From the NCBI GenBank assembly GCA_008015835.1, contig SSGH01000013.1:264148-328147 (forward strand): a stretch of DNA of 64,000 bases. Direction: 5' to 3'. Made by a program: the position numbers and the translations under genes. The notes beneath the pieces are model-generated. The model did no database searches. It was given only the letters and a program-made list of their open reading frames with translations, and was not told the origin of the DNA. Positions 17,920-27,009 of this stretch are shown piece after piece; the first letter of the stretch is position 1, and every line of letters starts with the position of its first letter. This stretch comes from Lysobacter sp. (GTDB lineage Bacteria > Pseudomonadota > Gammaproteobacteria > Xanthomonadales > Xanthomonadaceae).

Positions 17920-18156
17920 GACGCAGGCGCCCGTCGTCGCGCCTGGATGCAGCGAATCGCCGTGGTGTCGCGGCGCACGGTCCGACCCGAAGCGTCCCAG
18001 GAGACGGCCGCCATCGGTCCAGCCTCGCAAGGCGATGCCGCCCGTAAACGGCCTTGGCGCTGCGTCTTGCGGCGCTCTAGAGCCTATGCTCCAATCGCCC
18101 ACGACCACACGAGCCGCCACGAGGCGGCCGCCGAATATCCGAACGGAGGGGAATCG

Positions 18157-19836
18157 ATGAACTCACAGCGCCCATGGTTGGCGAGCTATCCCGCAGGCGT
18201 GCCCGCGGAGATCAATGTCGACGAATATCCGTCGATCGTTTCGGTCTTGCAGGCCTCGCTCGAGAAGTACCGGGATCGCCCCGCCTTCTCGCACATGGGC
18301 AAGATCATGACCTACGCGGAGGTCGATCGCTACAGCCAGCAGTTCGCGGCGTATCTGCTCGGCGAACTCAAGCTGAAAAAAGGCGACCGCGTCGCGGTGA
18401 TGATGCCGAACTGTTTTCAGTACCCGATCGCCATCTTCGGGATTCTGCGCGCCGGGTTGACGGTGGTGAACACCAACCCGATGTACACGGCCCGCGAGCT
18501 GAAGCATCAGTTGATCGATTCCGGCGCCAGCGCGATTTTGGTGCTCGATAACTTCGGCCCCACGGTGCAAGAAGTGGTGGCCGATACGCCGGTCAAGCAA
18601 GTCATCGCCACGGGCCTGGGCGACATGCTCGGGTTCCCGAAAGGCGCGGTCGTCAACTTCGTGCTGAAGTACGTCAAGAAGATGGTGCCGGACTACGACA
18701 TCCCCGGCACCGTCCGCTTCAAGAACACGCTGACGCTGGGCCAGATGCATCGCCTGCCGCAGGTCGACATCGCGCCGGAGGACATCGCCTTCCTGCAGTA
18801 CACCGGCGGCACGACCGGCGTGTCGAAAGGCGCGATGCTGACGCACCGCAATCTGGTGGCGAACATGCAGCAGTCGTCGGCCTGGGTCGGCCAGAAAGCG
18901 CGCATGGGCGAAGAGTTGATCGTGACCGCGCTGCCGCTGTACCACATCTTCGCGTTGACGGCGAACTGTCTGGTGTTCATGAAGTTCGGCGCGCGCAACC
19001 ACCTCATCACCAATCCGCGCGATATGCCCGGGTTCGTGAAAGAGCTGTCGACCATCCCGTTCACCGCCATCACCGGCGTGAATACGCTGTTCAACGGTTT
19101 GTTGAACACGCCGGGCTTCGACAAACTCGACTTCTCGCACCTCACGCTTTCGCTCGGCGGCGGCACTGCGGTTCAACGCGCGGTGGCCGAACGCTGGAAG
19201 CAGGTGACCGGCTGCACGCTGGTGGAAGCCTATGGCTTGACCGAAACCTCGCCTGCCGCGTGTATGAATCCGATGGACGTCCCCGAGCACACCGGCTCGA
19301 TCGGTTTGCCGGTGCCGTCCACCGACGCCTGCGTGATGGACGACGACAACCGCATCCTCCCGCACGGGGAAACGGGCGAGCTGTGCATCAAAGGCCCGCA
19401 GGTGATGAAGGGTTACTGGCAGCGCCCCGAGGAAACGGCCAAGAGCATCGATGCCGACGGCTGGCTGCACACCGGCGACGTGGCGCGCATGGACGAGAAG
19501 GGCTTCTTCTACATCGTCGATCGCAAGAAGGACATGGTGCTGGTCTCGGGCTTCAACGTGTACCCGAACGAGGTCGAGGACGTCATCGCGATGATGCCCG
19601 GCGTGCTCGAAGTCGCCGCGGTGGGCGTGCCGGACGAGAAGTCGGGCGAAGCGGTGAAAGTGGTGATCGTGAAGAAGGATCCGGAGCTGACCGTCGAGCA
19701 GGTGAAAGCGCATGCGCGCGAGCATCTGACCGGCTACAAACAGCCCAAGCACGTGGAATTCCGGACGGAACTGCCGAAAACCAACGTCGGTAAGATTCTG
19801 CGCCGCGAACTGCGGGACGAAGCCGCGAAGAAGTGA
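18157..19836 (+). CDS. rpfB: long-chain acyl-CoA ligase RpfB
   Basis: This 559-residue FadD-type ligase has the ATP loop [12 protein letters not shown], the YGLTETSP motif, the TGD motif (LHTGDVA), the [12 protein letters not shown] linker and the catalytic lysine near the C terminus (NVGKILRR). It activates free fatty acids as acyl-CoA. In xanthomonads RpfB is linked to DSF turnover and fatty-acid uptake. The ATG at 18157 is preceded by GGAGGGG at 18145-18151; the longer frame from 17947 runs into intergenic sequence. In the canonical order rpfB is directly followed by rpfF, but here a terminator and a ketosynthase gene intervene. Confidence 0.93.
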   Translation: MNSQRPWLASYPAGVPAEINVDEYPSIVSVLQASLEKYRDRPAFSHMGKIMTYAEVDRYSQQFAAYLLGELKLKKGDRVAVMMPNCFQYPIAIFGILRAGLTVVNTNPMYTARELKHQLIDSGASAILVLDNFGPTVQEVVADTPVKQVIATGLGDMLGFPKGAVVNFVLKYVKKMVPDYDIPGTVRFKNTLTLGQMHRLPQVDIAPEDIAFLQYTGGTTGVSKGAMLTHRNLVANMQQSSAWVGQKARMGEELIVTALPLYHIFALTANCLVFMKFGARNHLITNPRDMPGFVKELSTIPFTAITGVNTLFNGLLNTPGFDKLDFSHLTLSLGGGTAVQRAVAERWKQVTGCTLVEAYGLTETSPAACMNPMDVPEHTGSIGLPVPSTDACVMDDDNRILPHGETGELCIKGPQVMKGYWQRPEETAKSIDADGWLHTGDVARMDEKGFFYIVDRKKDMVLVSGFNVYPNEVEDVIAMMPGVLEVAAVGVPDEKSGEAVKVVIVKKDPELTVEQVKAHAREHLTGYKQPKHVEFRTELPKTNVGKILRRELRDEAAKK

Positions 19837-20875
19837 TCGCGCCGCATACCGCCGCGCCGAGTCCGCCCTCGGGCGACGCGGCGCGGTGGCGCGATGGGGC
19901 GACGCGCTCCGCAGTTCGCCCACTCGGCGCCTCGCCGCGCTCGGCGCAACCCGGCCTTTTCGGAGACCCGGATCATCGACATAGGTCGAATTTCGCATCG
20001 CATCGATCTCGACGAATCCGCTAACGATCGAATGCCACACGTTGCGCGACGCGGCCGCTCCAGTTGAGGCGTAGCGCACAGTTTTCGTCGGCGAAACCGC
20101 TTTTTCCGCTCTCTTTTTGCTATCGAGACCGACCTTGCGTCGGTCTTTTTTTCGTCTTGTTCGCCGCTACAACTTGAACTTTCCGCGATTTCGGAGCATA
20201 CAAGCGACGACCGGGCAAGGTACGCACATCACGCAGCGACTGCGCCGCAAAGCCCGGCCGGCGCCTCGCCTTTCGATTCGGAACACTTCGATGACTATCC
20301 CCTCTCTCCGCGGGCTCGAACCTGAGCGCACCGACATCGGACTCTGCGCCGTTCGCGAACAACGAACGAGGCGCGGAACGTCGTGGAATCGCGCGAGCGC
20401 GCGCTCGTTCGTCTGAACCGAGAAGCGAGGGCGACGGGCGCGGTCGGGAGCGCGTTCGAAGGCCTTGGGGGCGTGCGGTCGGGATGCGAGGGGCGCAACC
20501 CGCGCCGTCGCGGCAGCGATAAGCGAACGCGCCGGGCGCCCGAATCGCCGCTGCGCAGCGCGAACCGGGGCCAGCGCACGGCGGCGCGGCGGACGTAGCG
20601 AAGGGCTGGGGCAGCTCGACCGGGAGCGTTCCGCGACAGCCCGACGCGTCCGGCGAGCGGCGGCCGAGCCCGCGATTCGCTCGCGTCGTGCGGCTCGGGC
20701 GCTGGAGAGGGATCGGCGCAACGCCCGGAGAATTCCGCGAAAGACGCCCGCTCCGCCCGCGATTTCGAGGATCGTCGCGGTCCGGCCACTGGCCTTCGCG
20801 AACATTTGCACTATTGAATCGCCGTATTACGTTGACTCGAAAGACGGAATCGATACACCGCGGGGGGACATTCGA
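19837..20875. other. long gene-poor interval between rpfB and the ketosynthase gene
   Basis: About one kilobase holds no convincing coding region. It contains a strong rho-independent terminator at 20126-20152. Downstream of this, open frames on both strands (for example 20167-20811 on the minus strand) are Arg/Ala-rich shadows with no recognisable domain. Promoter and regulatory sites for the ketosynthase-rpfF unit are expected before 20876; none was identified with confidence. Confidence 0.5.
20126..20152 (+). terminator. rho-independent terminator after rpfB
   Basis: An eight-base-pair stem AGACCGAC/GTCGGTCT with a five-base loop is followed by a run of T residues. It lies about 290 bases after the rpfB stop and should end that transcript, separating rpfB from the ketosynthase-rpfF unit. 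Confidence 0.9.
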
Positions 20876-22117
20876 TTGGCACGACAGGCACGAAAAGTCG
20901 CGATCACCGGACTGGGCGCCATTTCGGCGGCCGGGGCGACGGTCGACGAACTGCTGCGATCGGTCCGCGGCCGCGCGTCGGGAATTCGCGCCCTGAATCT
21001 CGAGGGTCTGGCCAAGACCTTTCCGGCCGGCATCGTCCCCCATTCCTTCGAACCGCATTTCACGAAGCTGGAGTTGCCGTTCCTGGACCGATGCCAGCAA
21101 CTCGCCGTCCTCGCGGCGAAACAGGCCGTCGCCGACGCGGATCTGGGCGAATTCTCCGCGCACGGCGAACGCGCGGGCGTTTACTACGGCAACGTCAACG
21201 GCGGCGCCCAAACCGGCATCGAGTGGTCGAAAAAGCTGCTGGTCGCCGGCAAGCAGTCGGCGCGCCCGTTCACCGCGATGGCGGTCATGGGCAACGCCGG
21301 CGCCGCGCAAATCGCGATTCGCAATAAGGTGCACGGCCCGGTGATCACCAATGCGACGGCGTGCGGCTCCTCGGGCGTCGCGATCGGCGATGCGGCGCGC
21401 GCCATCCGCGACGGTTATCTCGATGTCGCGATCGCCGGCGGCGCCGAAGCGCCGTTGAGCATCGGCATCCTGAGCGTCTTCGACGGCACGCGCGCGCTTT
21501 CGACGCCCGACCCCGACGACGTATCGAAAAGCTGCAAGCCCTTCGCGTCGAATCGCTCCGGCTTGGTCCTGGGCGAAGGCGCCGCGTTCGCGGTATTGGA
21601 AGACGCCGCATCGGCGCATCGACGCGGCGCGCGCATCTACGGCTACGTTTCCGGGTACGGCGTGTCCTCCGATGCCACGCATATCGGGATGCCCGATACC
21701 GCCGGGCAGATCGCATGCCTGCGCTCGGCGCTCGCGTCCGCATCGTTGTCCGCATCGGAGATCGGTTACGTCAATGCCCACGCGACCGCTACGAACGGCG
21801 GCGACGTCATCGAAGCGGAGGCGATTCGCGCGGTCTTCGGCGCGGATCGGACATCCGCTCCGGTCAGTTCTACGAAATCGATGCACGGGCATCTGCTCGG
21901 CGCGACCAGCGCGCTCGAATTCGTGATCTCGACCCTCGCCGTCCACGCCTCGGTGATGCCGGCCACGCTGCACGCCGAAAGCGGCATCGACCCGAAATGC
22001 GAATTGAATCATGTGGGCCCCGACCCACGCGAAGCGTCCATCGACCACGCGTTGAGCTTTTCCTGCGGATTCGGCGGCACCAACGTCGCGCTGATCGTTT
22101 CCGCTTCCCATTGTTGA
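20876..22117 (+). CDS. beta-ketoacyl-ACP synthase, FabF-like
   Basis: This is a 413-residue ketosynthase with the complete FabF triad: Cys163 (TACGSS), His302 (NAHATATNGGD) and His339 (MHGHLLGA). The spacing is almost identical to E. coli FabF. It would condense malonyl-ACP with acyl-ACP to lengthen a fatty acid. The TTG at 20876 is chosen because GGGGGG (20862-20867) stands eight bases before it and the fold begins there (KVAITGLG); a longer frame exists from 20465 without similarity. It lies 29 bases upstream of rpfF on the same strand, so it may be co-transcribed with the DSF synthase. It is not part of the usual rpf order. Confidence 0.88.
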   Translation: MARQARKVAITGLGAISAAGATVDELLRSVRGRASGIRALNLEGLAKTFPAGIVPHSFEPHFTKLELPFLDRCQQLAVLAAKQAVADADLGEFSAHGERAGVYYGNVNGGAQTGIEWSKKLLVAGKQSARPFTAMAVMGNAGAAQIAIRNKVHGPVITNATACGSSGVAIGDAARAIRDGYLDVAIAGGAEAPLSIGILSVFDGTRALSTPDPDDVSKSCKPFASNRSGLVLGEGAAFAVLEDAASAHRRGARIYGYVSGYGVSSDATHIGMPDTAGQIACLRSALASASLSASEIGYVNAHATATNGGDVIEAEAIRAVFGADRTSAPVSSTKSMHGHLLGATSALEFVISTLAVHASVMPATLHAESGIDPKCELNHVGPDPREASIDHALSFSCGFGGTNVALIVSASHC

Positions 22118-22146
22118 CACTTCCCATCATCCCCAAGGAGATCGCT

Positions 22147-23052
22147 ATGACCACCCTGTCCCTCGCCACCGTCCGCCGCGAAAGCCGCTTCGCTCAGCGC
22201 CGTATCGCCACGCATATCCGCCAGTACGCGAAACCGACGTTCTGGGCGGAAATCAGCCCCGACGCCAACACCGGCCTGAACAACATCACGCCCGCGCTGC
22301 TGCAGGAATTCAACGCCATGCTGGAGTCCTTGCAAAGCGAATGCGTCGCCTCTTCGCACGGTGCGCAGCAGGATGCGATCCGCTATGCCGTGATCAAATC
22401 GGCCGACGAGGAATACTTCAGCTTGGGCGGCGATCTGTCCTATTTCCGGCATTGCATCGAGCGCGGCGACGCCGCCGGCCTGCACGCCTATTCGAAACAG
22501 TGCCTCGACTTGATGTATGCCTTCAATTCGCTGATCAGCGAACACATCCACACGGTCGCCCTGGTCCAAGGCCGCGCGCTCGGCGGCGGGTTCGAGATCT
22601 CGCTCAGCGCCGACTGCATCGTCGCCGAGGAACACAGCACGTTCGCCTTCCCGGAAATCATGTTCGGGTTGTTCCCCTGCACCGGCGCGATGGGTCTGCT
22701 CACCAATTACGTGCCGGCCAAGCAGGCGGAGCGGATGATGACCGAGAACCGCATCTACACCGCGAAAGAACTGCAGGACATGGGCATCGTCGACATCGTC
22801 TGCAAGACCGGCGAAGGCGAGCGCGCGGTGGAGGCGTACATCGCCAATCACGCGAAGCGGACGAACGCCAGACTGAAGATCCAGGCCAGCCGCCATCGCG
22901 TCGCGCCGATCGACTACAACGAAGGTCTGCGCGTCGTGAACGATTGGGTCGAGCTCGCGACAAAACTCAGCAAAGACGAACTGCGCACGCTGGATATGCT
23001 GATCATGATGCAGCAGTCCTCGGGCAAGACGAACGCGGCGCGCGCGGCGTAA
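22147..23052 (+). CDS. rpfF: DSF synthase RpfF
   Basis: This 301-residue crotonase-fold enzyme makes cis-2-unsaturated fatty-acid signals of the DSF family from 3-hydroxyacyl-ACP, acting as both dehydratase and thioesterase. The two catalytic glutamates are at Glu150 (GGGFEIS) and Glu170 (FAFPEIM), with the same 20-residue spacing as Glu141 and Glu161 of Xanthomonas RpfF. The ATG at 22147 has AAGGAGA upstream; a longer frame from 21361 is a shadow of the ketosynthase gene. It is convergent with rpfC, separated by 13 bases. Confidence 0.95.
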   Translation: MTTLSLATVRRESRFAQRRIATHIRQYAKPTFWAEISPDANTGLNNITPALLQEFNAMLESLQSECVASSHGAQQDAIRYAVIKSADEEYFSLGGDLSYFRHCIERGDAAGLHAYSKQCLDLMYAFNSLISEHIHTVALVQGRALGGGFEISLSADCIVAEEHSTFAFPEIMFGLFPCTGAMGLLTNYVPAKQAERMMTENRIYTAKELQDMGIVDIVCKTGEGERAVEAYIANHAKRTNARLKIQASRHRVAPIDYNEGLRVVNDWVELATKLSKDELRTLDMLIMMQQSSGKTNAARAA

Positions 23053-23065
23053 TCGTCGCGGCGCG

Positions 23066-25234
23066 TCACGATCGTCCGTTCTGGGCGCCGGCCTCCGCAG
23101 GCGCCTGGACGCGGTCGATATCGGACAGAAGTCCTTCGATCGCGGCGACGGTGCCGGCGACTTCTTGTTTGAGGTTGTCCTCCAGCTCTTTGCGCTGGCC
23201 GTGAATGGCCTCGAACGAAGACGTCATCGCCTTCTCGCCGAACGCGGCCAGACGCGGCGCGCCGATGTTCAGCGAAACGCCTTTCATCGCGTGCCCCTGA
23301 CGCCGGACCGCGGGCACATTGCCCTCCGCCAGCGCGATCGACATCTCGAGCGCGATCTGGGCGATGTCGTCCTTCGCGTCGGACAGCAGACGCTTCGCGA
23401 AGGCGTCGGAGGGATTGATCTCGCGCAGATTCTCCAGCGCGTCGTGCGCCAGATATTCGGTCGCGACCGCGGTCAAGCGATTCGGCATATACGCCGCTTG
23501 GGCGGCGGTCTGAACGTTCGCTTGGACCGGCGTCTGCGCGCTCGGCCGCGGCGTGCGCTCCGCCACGGGAGCGATCTCGTCCGGGAAGGCGGCGTGCAGC
23601 GTCTTGCGGATCATCGCGAACGTGATCGGTTTATACATCACGCCCGCGGCGCCCAGGGAAAGCAGCCGATCCTTCGTCGCTACCGTGGTATCCGCGGTGA
23701 TGAAGTAGGTCGGCGCCGGCTTGGTCCGGCTCATCGAATAGATGCTCCAGACCTGCGCGCCGTCGATGTCGTGCATGTTGTAATCCAACATAACGATATC
23801 GAAAGCATCGGTCGCCAAGTGCGAAAGCGCTTCGGTTCCGGACGTCGCGGCGACCACCTCGTGGCCGTCGCGACACAGCATTTCGCGGATCAGCGCGAGG
23901 TTGGTCGCGTTGTCGTCCGCCAGCAACACGCGTTTGGTGAGCACGACCTGAGCGCTGGCGTCCTCCGCCTGCGTCTCCGAGCCGATATGCGCTTTCTCCA
24001 GCGGAATGTCGAACCAGAAAACGCTGCCCTCGCCGACCGTGCTTCGCACTTCGATGCGACCGCCGAGTCGCGCGACATGCTCTTTGGAAATCGCCATGCC
24101 GAGGCCGGTACCGCCGTATTTCCGATTCGTCCCGCGCTCGACTTGATAGAACGGCTCGAAAATCTTCGACAGGTGCTCGGCGGGAATGCCGATGCCGGTA
24201 TCGGACACGCGAAAGCGGACGACGTAATGCGCATCGTTCGTCTCGATCGCCTCGGCGGAGACGTCCACGCGCCCGGCGTCGGTGAATTTGATCGCGTTGC
24301 CGACCAAGTTGATCAGGACGCTGCGCAACGATTGCGCCATGCCTTTGACCGGCACGCTGATCGATGGATCGATCCGCACGGTCAAGGCGAGATTCTTCGC
24401 GGTGACGGCCGCCTGCACGGCGTCGACCACGTTCGAGATCACGTTGTCCACCGTGAACGCGACGACCTCGTCCTTGCTGGTGCCGAGCTGCAGCTTGGAC
24501 AGATCCAGCAACTGCGAGATTTCGCCGTCCAGATGCCACGCCATGTCCGTGATCGAACGCGCTTTGGCGTTGATCACGTCGCCGCCCGCGGTTTCCGCTT
24601 GGATCAACTGCGCCGCCGAGATGATGCCCGTCAGCGGCGTTCTCAGTTCGTGACTTACGTTCGCGAGCAGTTTCGACTTGGCCTCGCTCTCGTACTTCGC
24701 CGCCATCTGCGCATCGCGCAGACCGCGGATCAACCCCGACGCGTACAACGGCACGACGATCAGCAGAAGGATGTGCGACGCCGTCACCATCAGCATCTCG
24801 CGCCAGGCCGGCGAGTACATGGCGACCATGACGAAACCGACGATCGCGATTCCCTGGCACCAACGCATCGAGCGAATGCCGACGCGGAACCCGAACCCGA
24901 GAATCGTGAACAGATAGAAGCCGACGAACAGAATCGCGCCGTCGCCCGCGGCGTACAGGAACGCGGAAAGCATCAGCGGATCGCCGGCGACGGTCGTCCC
25001 CAGCAGCGCTTTGTCCCAACGCCCGGTGTTGTGGATCGAGAACCAATACGTCGCGACGCAATAGGCGACATAGGCCAGCGACAGCACGCCCATCTCATGC
25101 GCTTCGAACTGCTGATGGGCCGCGTCGTAGAGATAGACGGCGCCGACGATGAACAGCAACGCCGGCATTCCGAGGCGTAGACGCAGGCGAGCTTGAGCCA
25201 GTAGACTTTCTCGCAGAGGCTGATCAACGACCAT
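23066..25234 (-). CDS. rpfC: hybrid sensor histidine kinase RpfC
   Basis: This 722-residue hybrid kinase senses DSF and, in xanthomonads, also binds and restrains RpfF. Domains run in order: five membrane segments (about 22-165), a HisKA domain with His195 in SHELRTP, an ATPase domain (NAIKFTD, DTGIGIP, GTGLGM), a receiver domain with Asp484 in MLDYNM, and an HPt domain with His648 in QGHAMKG. All phosphorelay residues are present. The ATG at 25234 is preceded by AGAGGG; the longer frame from 25411 adds a segment unlike the family. In Xanthomonas rpfC and rpfG are in one operon; here a carrier-protein gene on the other strand lies between them. Confidence 0.95.
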   Translation of the reverse strand: MVVDQPLRESLLAQARLRLRLGMPALLFIVGAVYLYDAAHQQFEAHEMGVLSLAYVAYCVATYWFSIHNTGRWDKALLGTTVAGDPLMLSAFLYAAGDGAILFVGFYLFTILGFGFRVGIRSMRWCQGIAIVGFVMVAMYSPAWREMLMVTASHILLLIVVPLYASGLIRGLRDAQMAAKYESEAKSKLLANVSHELRTPLTGIISAAQLIQAETAGGDVINAKARSITDMAWHLDGEISQLLDLSKLQLGTSKDEVVAFTVDNVISNVVDAVQAAVTAKNLALTVRIDPSISVPVKGMAQSLRSVLINLVGNAIKFTDAGRVDVSAEAIETNDAHYVVRFRVSDTGIGIPAEHLSKIFEPFYQVERGTNRKYGGTGLGMAISKEHVARLGGRIEVRSTVGEGSVFWFDIPLEKAHIGSETQAEDASAQVVLTKRVLLADDNATNLALIREMLCRDGHEVVAATSGTEALSHLATDAFDIVMLDYNMHDIDGAQVWSIYSMSRTKPAPTYFITADTTVATKDRLLSLGAAGVMYKPITFAMIRKTLHAAFPDEIAPVAERTPRPSAQTPVQANVQTAAQAAYMPNRLTAVATEYLAHDALENLREINPSDAFAKRLLSDAKDDIAQIALEMSIALAEGNVPAVRRQGHAMKGVSLNIGAPRLAAFGEKAMTSSFEAIHGQRKELEDNLKQEVAGTVAAIEGLLSDIDRVQAPAEAGAQNGRS

Positions 25235-25323
25235 GTTGCCCTCTTTCGTTTGATGTCGGTGCGCGGACGATCGATGCGTTCGATACGGTGGCCGATTCGT
25301 TTCCAGACAGCGGGGATATAAAA

Positions 25324-25572
25324 ATGAAAAGGGCGGAGATCGTCGAAACGGTGCTGGCGTTGATTCAGGAGAACATGGGAATCGACCGATCGAGCCTGAG
25401 CGAAGCGACATCGCAAACCGACTTGGGCGTCGATTCTATCCTAATGGTCGACCTCATGCTCGCGCTGGAGGACCGCCTGGAGTTCTCGTTCAAAAGCCTG
25501 GATCTGCCGAAGAATCCGACGATCGGCGACATCGTCGCGATGGTCGAGAAGGAAATCGCGTCGCAATCCTGA
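25324..25572 (+). CDS. acyl carrier protein within the rpf locus
   Basis: This 82-residue acyl carrier protein has the attachment motif LGVDSILM with Ser38 and an acidic four-helix pattern. The ATG at 25324 has GGGG about eight bases upstream; GTG at 25288 is an alternative. It diverges from rpfC (89-base gap) and converges on rpfG (97-base gap), so it is a separate unit placed between the two. It shares its strand with the ketosynthase and rpfF. A role in supplying acyl chains to RpfF is an inference from position. Confidence 0.88.
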   Translation: MKRAEIVETVLALIQENMGIDRSSLSEATSQTDLGVDSILMVDLMLALEDRLEFSFKSLDLPKNPTIGDIVAMVEKEIASQS

Positions 25573-25669
25573 AGCGCGGGACGATGCGAGGATCGCAAGC
25601 GACGACCGAAACTCGCGTCGCACGCACGCCGACTGCCGCACGGCGAAACGCCGATGCCGACGGCGTCGT

Positions 25670-26743
25670 TCACTCCAACCCAGGCCTCTGCGAGCTCGCC
25701 GAATAGCGCTGACAGATATCGTCCAGCCGGGCGCGATTGTTCGTTAGCGCACGCACGCACTGCGGGTCGAACAATTTGCCGCTTTGTTCCACCAAGTAAT
25801 CCAGCGCGCTGTCGACCGTCCACGGCCCTTTGTACGGACGCGGCGAAATCAAGGCGTCGAACACGTCGGCGACCGCGACGATGCGCGCTTCTAGCGGAAT
25901 CGTGCTGCCGCTCAAGCCGTCGGGATAACCGCTGCCGTCGAAACGCTCGTGATGGCGCAGCGCGATGATCGCGCCGGTCTGGATGAAACGGTTCTGACTG
26001 CCGCTCAGCAGTTCGTAACCGATCCGCGGATGACGGCGCATGACGTTGAGTTGCTGCTCGTCGAGCGGGCCCGGTTTCATCAGCACTTCGTCGGGAATCG
26101 CGATCTTGCCGATGTCGTGCAAGGGCGCGGCCATCTCGATCATCCGGACTTCCTCTTCCGGCATCCCTAGCCCCTCGGCGATCAAGCCCGCGACATGGGA
26201 CATGCGTTCGAGATAGGCGCTGGTGCCGCTGTCGCGGAATTCGATCGCTCGGGCCAATCGCGAGAGGGTCTCGCGTTCGCGCTCTTCCACCTCGTGCATG
26301 CTCGACAGCAGACGCTGTTCGAGCGAGAGCGCCCGCTGTTTGATCGACTCGGACTGCTGGCGCAACTGCAGCAGATTGCGGCAACGCGCGCGCAGTTCTC
26401 GCGGACGCACGGGTTTGACCAGGAAGTCGATCACGCCGGCGTCCAAAGCGGCCTGACGGATCGGCTCGTCGCCCACGACGGTGACCAGCACGATCGGCAC
26501 GTCGCGATTGGTCAGCGACTTGCGGAAACGTCGGGCGAACTCCAGCCCGTCGATCGCCGGCATGCGGTAGTCGAGCAACAGCAGATCGGGGCGATTATGC
26601 TCGGACCAACGCAGGGCCTCTTCGGAATCGCCGAAGTCGAACACTTCCAACTCGGGACCGATGTCCTCGAGGATGTGCCGCAGCATCGTACGCGCGGAAG
26701 TTTGGTCGTCGACGATGACGATTTTCACTGAGCTGCCCCACAT
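25670..26743 (-). CDS. rpfG: response regulator with HD-GYP phosphodiesterase, RpfG
   Basis: This is a 357-residue protein. The receiver domain has Asp58 in LLLLDYRMP and the KP loop LVKPV. The HD-GYP domain has HDIGK (209-213), HHERFDGSGYPDGL (GYP at 272-274) and the remaining metal ligands. It degrades cyclic di-GMP when activated by RpfC, turning DSF sensing into virulence-factor and biofilm control. The ATG at 26743 fits the receiver start (VKIVIVDD); an in-frame extension to 26863 has no similarity. It lies in a strand switch with the inserted carrier-protein gene, so it needs its own promoter in the gap before lysS. Confidence 0.95.
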   Translation of the reverse strand: MWGSSVKIVIVDDQTSARTMLRHILEDIGPELEVFDFGDSEEALRWSEHNRPDLLLLDYRMPAIDGLEFARRFRKSLTNRDVPIVLVTVVGDEPIRQAALDAGVIDFLVKPVRPRELRARCRNLLQLRQQSESIKQRALSLEQRLLSSMHEVEERERETLSRLARAIEFRDSGTSAYLERMSHVAGLIAEGLGMPEEEVRMIEMAAPLHDIGKIAIPDEVLMKPGPLDEQQLNVMRRHPRIGYELLSGSQNRFIQTGAIIALRHHERFDGSGYPDGLSGSTIPLEARIVAVADVFDALISPRPYKGPWTVDSALDYLVEQSGKLFDPQCVRALTNNRARLDDICQRYSASSQRPGLE

Positions 26744-27009
26744 GGGTTTACCCCGCGTCCTTGCCGGTTGTGTTCGTGACGATCCGTCTATCCTTCTTGA
26801 ATCTATAGCAAATTTCGTGCCCTGACCAGCGGAACTTCGGCGGACGGCGCCAGCGTAATCCATTCAGAGAGATAGCGCGCGCCGACGGCTCGGCGGGAGG
26901 CGGCGACATCGGGCGGAGATGCCGCAACCCATGCGAAATGTGACCCGGTGCGGCAGATCGCTCCATGCCCGCGAACGCCGGACCATACCTCCGCACGCGG
27001 CGCCGAGAC

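Noticed and set aside
20153..20811. Minus-strand frame of about 214 codons between rpfB and the ketosynthase
   Set aside because: Arg/Ala-rich with no recognisable domain and no ribosome-binding site; treated as non-coding.
20876..22117. Type II polyketide ketosynthase
   Set aside because: It has single-gene FabF character with no chain-length-factor partner, so a fatty-acid-type role is more likely.
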